The notes under the pieces are model-generated. The model searched no databases. It was not told the origin of the DNA and saw only the letters and a list, made by a program, of their open reading frames with translations. A program made the position numbers and the translations under genes. A stretch of DNA of 64,000 nt from JBBRZM01 sp963813635 (GTDB lineage: Bacteria > Actinomycetota > Acidimicrobiia > IMCC26256 > JBBRZM01): assembly GCA_963813635.1 (NCBI GenBank), contig CAWEZO010000007.1, forward strand, positions 372,001-436,000, in the 5' to 3' direction. Within the stretch, counting starts at the first letter, position 1, and every line of letters begins with the position of its first letter. Positions 63,950-64,000 of the stretch are shown here, in pieces.

Positions 63950-64000
63950 CGGCGACCGGCGGCACGTTCCGATCTGAGTGCGCTGGGTACGATCCCGGCC

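Noticed and set aside
1..64000. tRNA or rRNA genes, CRISPR arrays, insertion sequences, prophage
   Set aside because: No cloverleaf with the T-loop consensus, no rRNA stretches, no regularly spaced repeats with unique spacers and no transposase, integrase or phage structural genes were found by eye.

Overview
The window is high-GC chromosomal DNA from an actinobacterium. I place it in Actinomycetota; a class such as Acidimicrobiia is a guess. Supporting signs are the recG-rsmD-coaD-(SepIVA-like)-DUF177-rpmF-plsX-acpP-rnc-mutM-acyP-smc-ftsY-ffh-rpsP-khpA-rimM-trmD-rplS-DUF2469-yraN gene order, a UvrD2 helicase with HRDC domain, GTP-dependent PEPCK, an MhuD-like haem-degrading enzyme, a PAC2 protein and many GTG starts. 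I see no tRNA, rRNA, CRISPR array, transposase or prophage. Many clearly real genes are broken by single-base frame changes, including housekeeping genes (def, recG, ftsY, fakA, gltB, uvrD2). This looks like an unpolished assembly rather than gene decay, so those genes are given as whole spans with the break positions noted.

Layout. 1-4.3 kb: a partial exported penicillin-acylase-type hydrolase, an SMP-30/gluconolactonase-like protein and an alpha-methylacyl-CoA racemase-like CoA transferase. 4.4-14.1 kb: purK, a glutamate synthase large subunit without gltD, a LemA-like protein, a secreted nuclease, a small sigma-region-4-like protein and uvrD2. 14.3-19.7 kb: a PAS-GGDEF-EAL signalling protein, a strongly structured non-coding stretch, a zincin, an ACT-domain protein, peptide deformylase, a bacterial PH/SHOCT membrane protein and a BtuF-like metal-receptor protein. 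19.7-25.9 kb: a copper-type cluster (membrane protein, CopC-CopD-YtkA fusion, YcnI/DUF1775, lipoprotein) running into a CPBP protease, an orphan LivK-type binding protein and an unknown exported protein. 25.9-29.6 kb: a galK-GH2 glycosidase operon on the minus strand. 29.7-34.4 kb: DUF6159-like, PAC2, a degenerate histidine kinase, an MhuD-like enzyme, a 4-TM protein, ddl and a stand-alone Lrp/AsnC ligand-binding domain.

34.4-40.6 kb: pckG, a GlsB-type protein and a roughly 1200-residue LPVTG-anchored kelch-like surface protein. These appear to interrupt the usual ddl-Lrp-(thiL)-rpmB neighbourhood. 40.8-63.0 kb is the conserved information-processing backbone: ribosomal proteins L28, L32, S16 and L19, lipid and ACP synthesis, RNase III, DNA repair, SMC, and the SRP pair FtsY/Ffh. 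The window ends with an enoyl-CoA hydratase behind a long nested palindrome.

Convergent gene ends tend to carry long hairpins or repeats (4335-4380, 10347-10397, 25861-25910, 57192-57290). The copies at 10.35 kb and 25.86 kb are the same palindromic element. The least explained places are the hairpin-rich stretch at 16.15-16.44 kb, the intergenic region at 34.4-34.8 kb, the copper-type cluster and the kelch surface protein.
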